NCBI GenBank assembly: GCA_913045265.1
Contig: CAJWQX010000063.1
Span: 1 to 15,269, forward strand
Direction: 5' to 3'
Source of the DNA: UBA11889 sp002313255
Lineage (GTDB): Bacteria > Pseudomonadota > Gammaproteobacteria > Pseudomonadales > Azotimanducaceae
Length of the DNA: 15,269 bases
A program made the position numbers and the translations under genes. Shown in pieces: positions 13,311 through 15,269 of the stretch; positions within the stretch are counted from its first letter, which is position 1, and every line of letters starts with the position of its first letter. The notes beneath the pieces were generated by a model. It had not been told where the DNA came from. It searched no databases and saw nothing but the letters and a program-made list of their open reading frames with translations.

Positions 13311-15269
13311 TTCCCCCACGCTCAAAACGTCGACTCGCCAAGGCGGCGTTTGTCGTTGCGTTCTTCGCGGGCGCTGTTACGAGTCTGGGTAGGCCCGAAT
13401 ATTTCCCGGGGGCAATCAAGTTTGGTGCCAAGGACTGCTCGTTCTGTCATGCGCTGGCTTCTGGAGGAGGCGGGCACAACGAACGCGGCACCTGGTTACT
13501 CGCCGAACAAGAGCGGCGTAGCGCTAGTGAATTAAGCGTTGAATGGCTTTCAGAAAGGGACACATTGGTCGATCAACCCGAGACGACATCCATCGCCTCG
13601 ACGCGCTTGATCGCGAAGCCCCCTTCTGAAAGGCCCCGTCCCCCGACCGAACGCCCCTTTGATTATTCCACCGCTCACGGCGACTGGCCCGCGTACGGAG
13701 GTGGTGTTGGAGCCAATAAGTACGCCCCTTTCGATCAAATCATGCCGGAAAACTTGGACCAGCTCGGCATTGCCTGGATCTGGGAATGGGATGACTCGCC
13801 AGATTGGACGGATCGCGCCACGCGTTCAAAAATGCCCGACGGATTCAAGGCGACACCAATCATGGCCGGTGGACGCCTCTTCGTGCGTAGCCGCTACTCG
13901 GTCGCGGTGGCATTGGATCCCGTCTCTGGCGAAACGCTTTGGAGCTTCGATCCAGGAACAGGGGAGGGTCGACGGCCGCCCATGTTTGGCTTCACCACAC
14001 GGGGTCTCGCCTACCATCAGGATGCTTCGGGCGCTCGGCTGTTATTGCTGACCACCGACGGCTGGTTGTACGCACTCTCGCCAAAAACCGGGCGACCGCT
14101 GACAAGTTTTGGGATGAATGGAAAAGTTGATCTGACCCAAGGCTTACGTCGGGAACTCCGTCGCTCAACCACGACCTGGAGTTACCCACCGACCGTTTGT
14201 GGGAATACCGTTGTGATCGGCAATCAAGCCAGCGACGGCTCGCATTATCGACGCAGGAACCAAACTGGACCATGGAATGACAATCTACCGCTTGGTGACG
14301 TACGCGGATTTGATGCACGCACTGGTGAACAGCTGTGGGTCTTTAAGACCGTGCCGCAACAGGGCGAATTCGGTAACAACAGCTGGGGTGACGAATCGTG
14401 GCGCTGGATGGGCAATACCAACGTCTGGTCGATGACGAGCTGCGACGCCGAGCTTGGTCATGTGTACCTTCCAGTGACCGCGCCCACCCACCATTTCTAC
14501 GGCGGCGATCGCCCAGGAAACAACTTGTTCGGTACCTCCGTGGTCGCGCTCGACGCTCGCAACGGCGAACGACTCTGGCATTACCAAACTGTCCATCACG
14601 ATATCTGGGATTACGACCTGCCCGCGGCACCCGTGATCGCCGACCTTGTCGTCCAAGGGCAACCCGTTAAGGCCATTGCCCAGGTCGGCAAAACCGGGTT
14701 CCTCTACGTCTTTGATCGAATCACGGGGAAGCCCATTTGGCCCATCGAAGAGAAGTCGGTTCCTTCCAGCTCGCTCGCCGGGGAACGAGCGTCTCCGACC
14801 CAGCCATTCCCCACATGGCCCCCTCCTTTTGAACAACAGGGTCTCACGCAAAGTGATCTGATTGACCTCACCCCAGAACTTCGCCAGGCGGCACTTGAGA
14901 CGGTGAAGGACTGGAACATTGGGCCTCTTTTTACACCACCATCAATCGAAGGCACCGTGGCTCTGCCTGGAATAGGTGGCGGAGCTAACTGGGGCGGCGC
15001 CGCGTTTGATCCAGAGACTCACATGTTCTATGTCGCATCACGTCGTATGCCAACCCTGATTACGGCGCGAGAAGTCGATCAAGCGCGCTTCGGTACTAGG
15101 TACCAGGCTTCCTTTCGGATGCCCAGCGGAGACGGGCTCCCGCTCGTCAAACCGCCCTGGTCTAGCATTACCGCTTATCAACTAGATACGGGTGAGATTG
15201 CATGGCAGATACCTAATGGCATCGGTCCGGTGGATCATCCGAGCCTGAAAGGACTCGATTTGCCGCCCT
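13262..15269 (+). CDS. PQQ-dependent dehydrogenase with N-terminal CxxCH module (3' partial)
   Basis: The frame stays open to the window end (about 669 residues from the GTG at 13262). The N-terminus is Arg/Lys-rich, then hydrophobic (about 26-43), a signal for the periplasm. A haem-c-like CSFCH follows (59-63) with a Gly-rich GGGGHNERG stretch. The rest is a quinoprotein beta-propeller: DWPAYGG (141-147), repeated blades with LDPVSGETLW, FDARTGEQLW and LDARNGERLW, VHHDIWDYDLP (444-454) and GIGGGANWGG (570-579). These fit the glucose-dehydrogenase-like branch of PQQ enzymes, which oxidise sugars or alcohols; the substrate is unknown. The sequence ends at LKGLDLPP, a stretch usually near the C-terminus. 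The start is uncertain: GTG 13262 overlaps the upstream gene by 49 bases, ATG 13214 is further in, and GGAG at 13293 precedes only ATC or ATT codons. Confidence 0.9.
   Translation, partial: MASLRRGRYLRRTTILIPPRSKRRLAKAAFVVAFFAGAVTSLGRPEYFPGAIKFGAKDCSFCHALASGGGGHNERGTWLLAEQERRSASELSVEWLSERDTLVDQPETTSIASTRLIAKPPSERPRPPTERPFDYSTAHGDWPAYGGGVGANKYAPFDQIMPENLDQLGIAWIWEWDDSPDWTDRATRSKMPDGFKATPIMAGGRLFVRSRYSVAVALDPVSGETLWSFDPGTGEGRRPPMFGFTTRGLAYHQDASGARLLLLTTDGWLYALSPKTGRPLTSFGMNGKVDLTQGLRRELRRSTTTWSYPPTVCGNTVVIGNQASDGSHYRRRNQTGPWNDNLPLGDVRGFDARTGEQLWVFKTVPQQGEFGNNSWGDESWRWMGNTNVWSMTSCDAELGHVYLPVTAPTHHFYGGDRPGNNLFGTSVVALDARNGERLWHYQTVHHDIWDYDLPAAPVIADLVVQGQPVKAIAQVGKTGFLYVFDRITGKPIWPIEEKSVPSSSLAGERASPTQPFPTWPPPFEQQGLTQSDLIDLTPELRQAALETVKDWNIGPLFTPPSIEGTVALPGIGGGANWGGAAFDPETHMFYVASRRMPTLITAREVDQARFGTRYQASFRMPSGDGLPLVKPPWSSITAYQLDTGEIAWQIPNGIGPVDHPSLKGLDLPP
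13293..13296 (+). promoter_or_regulatory. Candidate ribosome-binding site for the PQQ dehydrogenase
   Basis: GGAG lies inside the last codons of the unknown gene. Seven bases downstream in the PQQ frame is ATC (13304), and 13 bases downstream is ATT (13310); no ATG, GTG or TTG lies at a suitable distance. This is either a real site serving a rare start codon or chance, with initiation upstream at GTG 13262. Confidence 0.3.

Noticed and set aside
13350..14130. Several short plus-strand open frames suggesting a broken gene region
   Set aside because: They lie in other frames than the continuous PQQ dehydrogenase frame, which has no stop from before 13262 to the window end, so there is no frameshift.
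14285..14851. Minus-strand open frame of 188 codons opposite the PQQ dehydrogenase
   Set aside because: The plus-strand propeller sequence here has strong family motifs such as VHHDIWDYDLP, so the antisense frame is a shadow.

Overview
This window looks like a chromosomal segment of a gammaproteobacterium, probably uncultured. The evidence is the canonical Pseudomonas-type cytochrome oxidase order (coxA, ctaG, coxC, an antisense DUF2909 gene, then SURF1 and a SCO-like gene), dense packing, and protein-level resemblance. I cannot place it to genus. It carries a complete set of alternative complex III (ACIII) genes inside that oxidase cluster. No RNA genes, CRISPR arrays, insertion sequences or long non-coding stretches were seen.

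Layout. (1) 3-2023: the 3' end of the haem-copper oxidase subunit I gene, then the CuB-insertion factor ctaG and subunit III, all on the + strand. (2) 2020-2205: a small two-helix DUF2909 protein on the - strand, whose 3' end overlaps the 3' end of subunit III by four bases. (3) 2254-9987: a tightly coupled + strand run with a GldC-like small protein, then actA (pentahaem cytochrome c), actB split into B1 (molybdopterin-oxidoreductase-like) and B2 (iron-sulfur), actC, actD, actE (monohaem cytochrome c) and actF. Most junctions are one-base or four-base stop/start overlaps. (4) 9995-11310: SURF1 and a SCO/thioredoxin-like oxidase-assembly protein. (5) 11409-12080: a DUF4336-type protein where ctaA/ctaB would usually be expected. 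(6) 12198-13310: an unrecognised 370-residue protein with an internal duplication. (7) about 13262 to the window end: a PQQ-dependent dehydrogenase with an N-terminal CxxCH module. It runs off the end of the window and has no obvious conventional start next to its signal peptide.

How the parts work together. ACIII oxidises membrane quinol and passes electrons through its haems c to a periplasmic cytochrome or directly to the oxidase, whose subunits and copper/haem maturation factors are encoded here. The ACIII cassette, led by a gldC-like gene, sits exactly where standard gammaproteobacterial cox clusters go directly from DUF2909 to SURF1, so quinol oxidase and terminal oxidase would be made as one supramolecular unit. 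The PQQ dehydrogenase could feed electrons into the same chain from the periplasm; this is inference from proximity. The most unusual points are the GldC homologue translationally coupled to actA, the intact four-cysteine cluster motif in ActB1, the duplicated unknown protein, and the haem-motif-bearing PQQ enzyme with an unresolved start.
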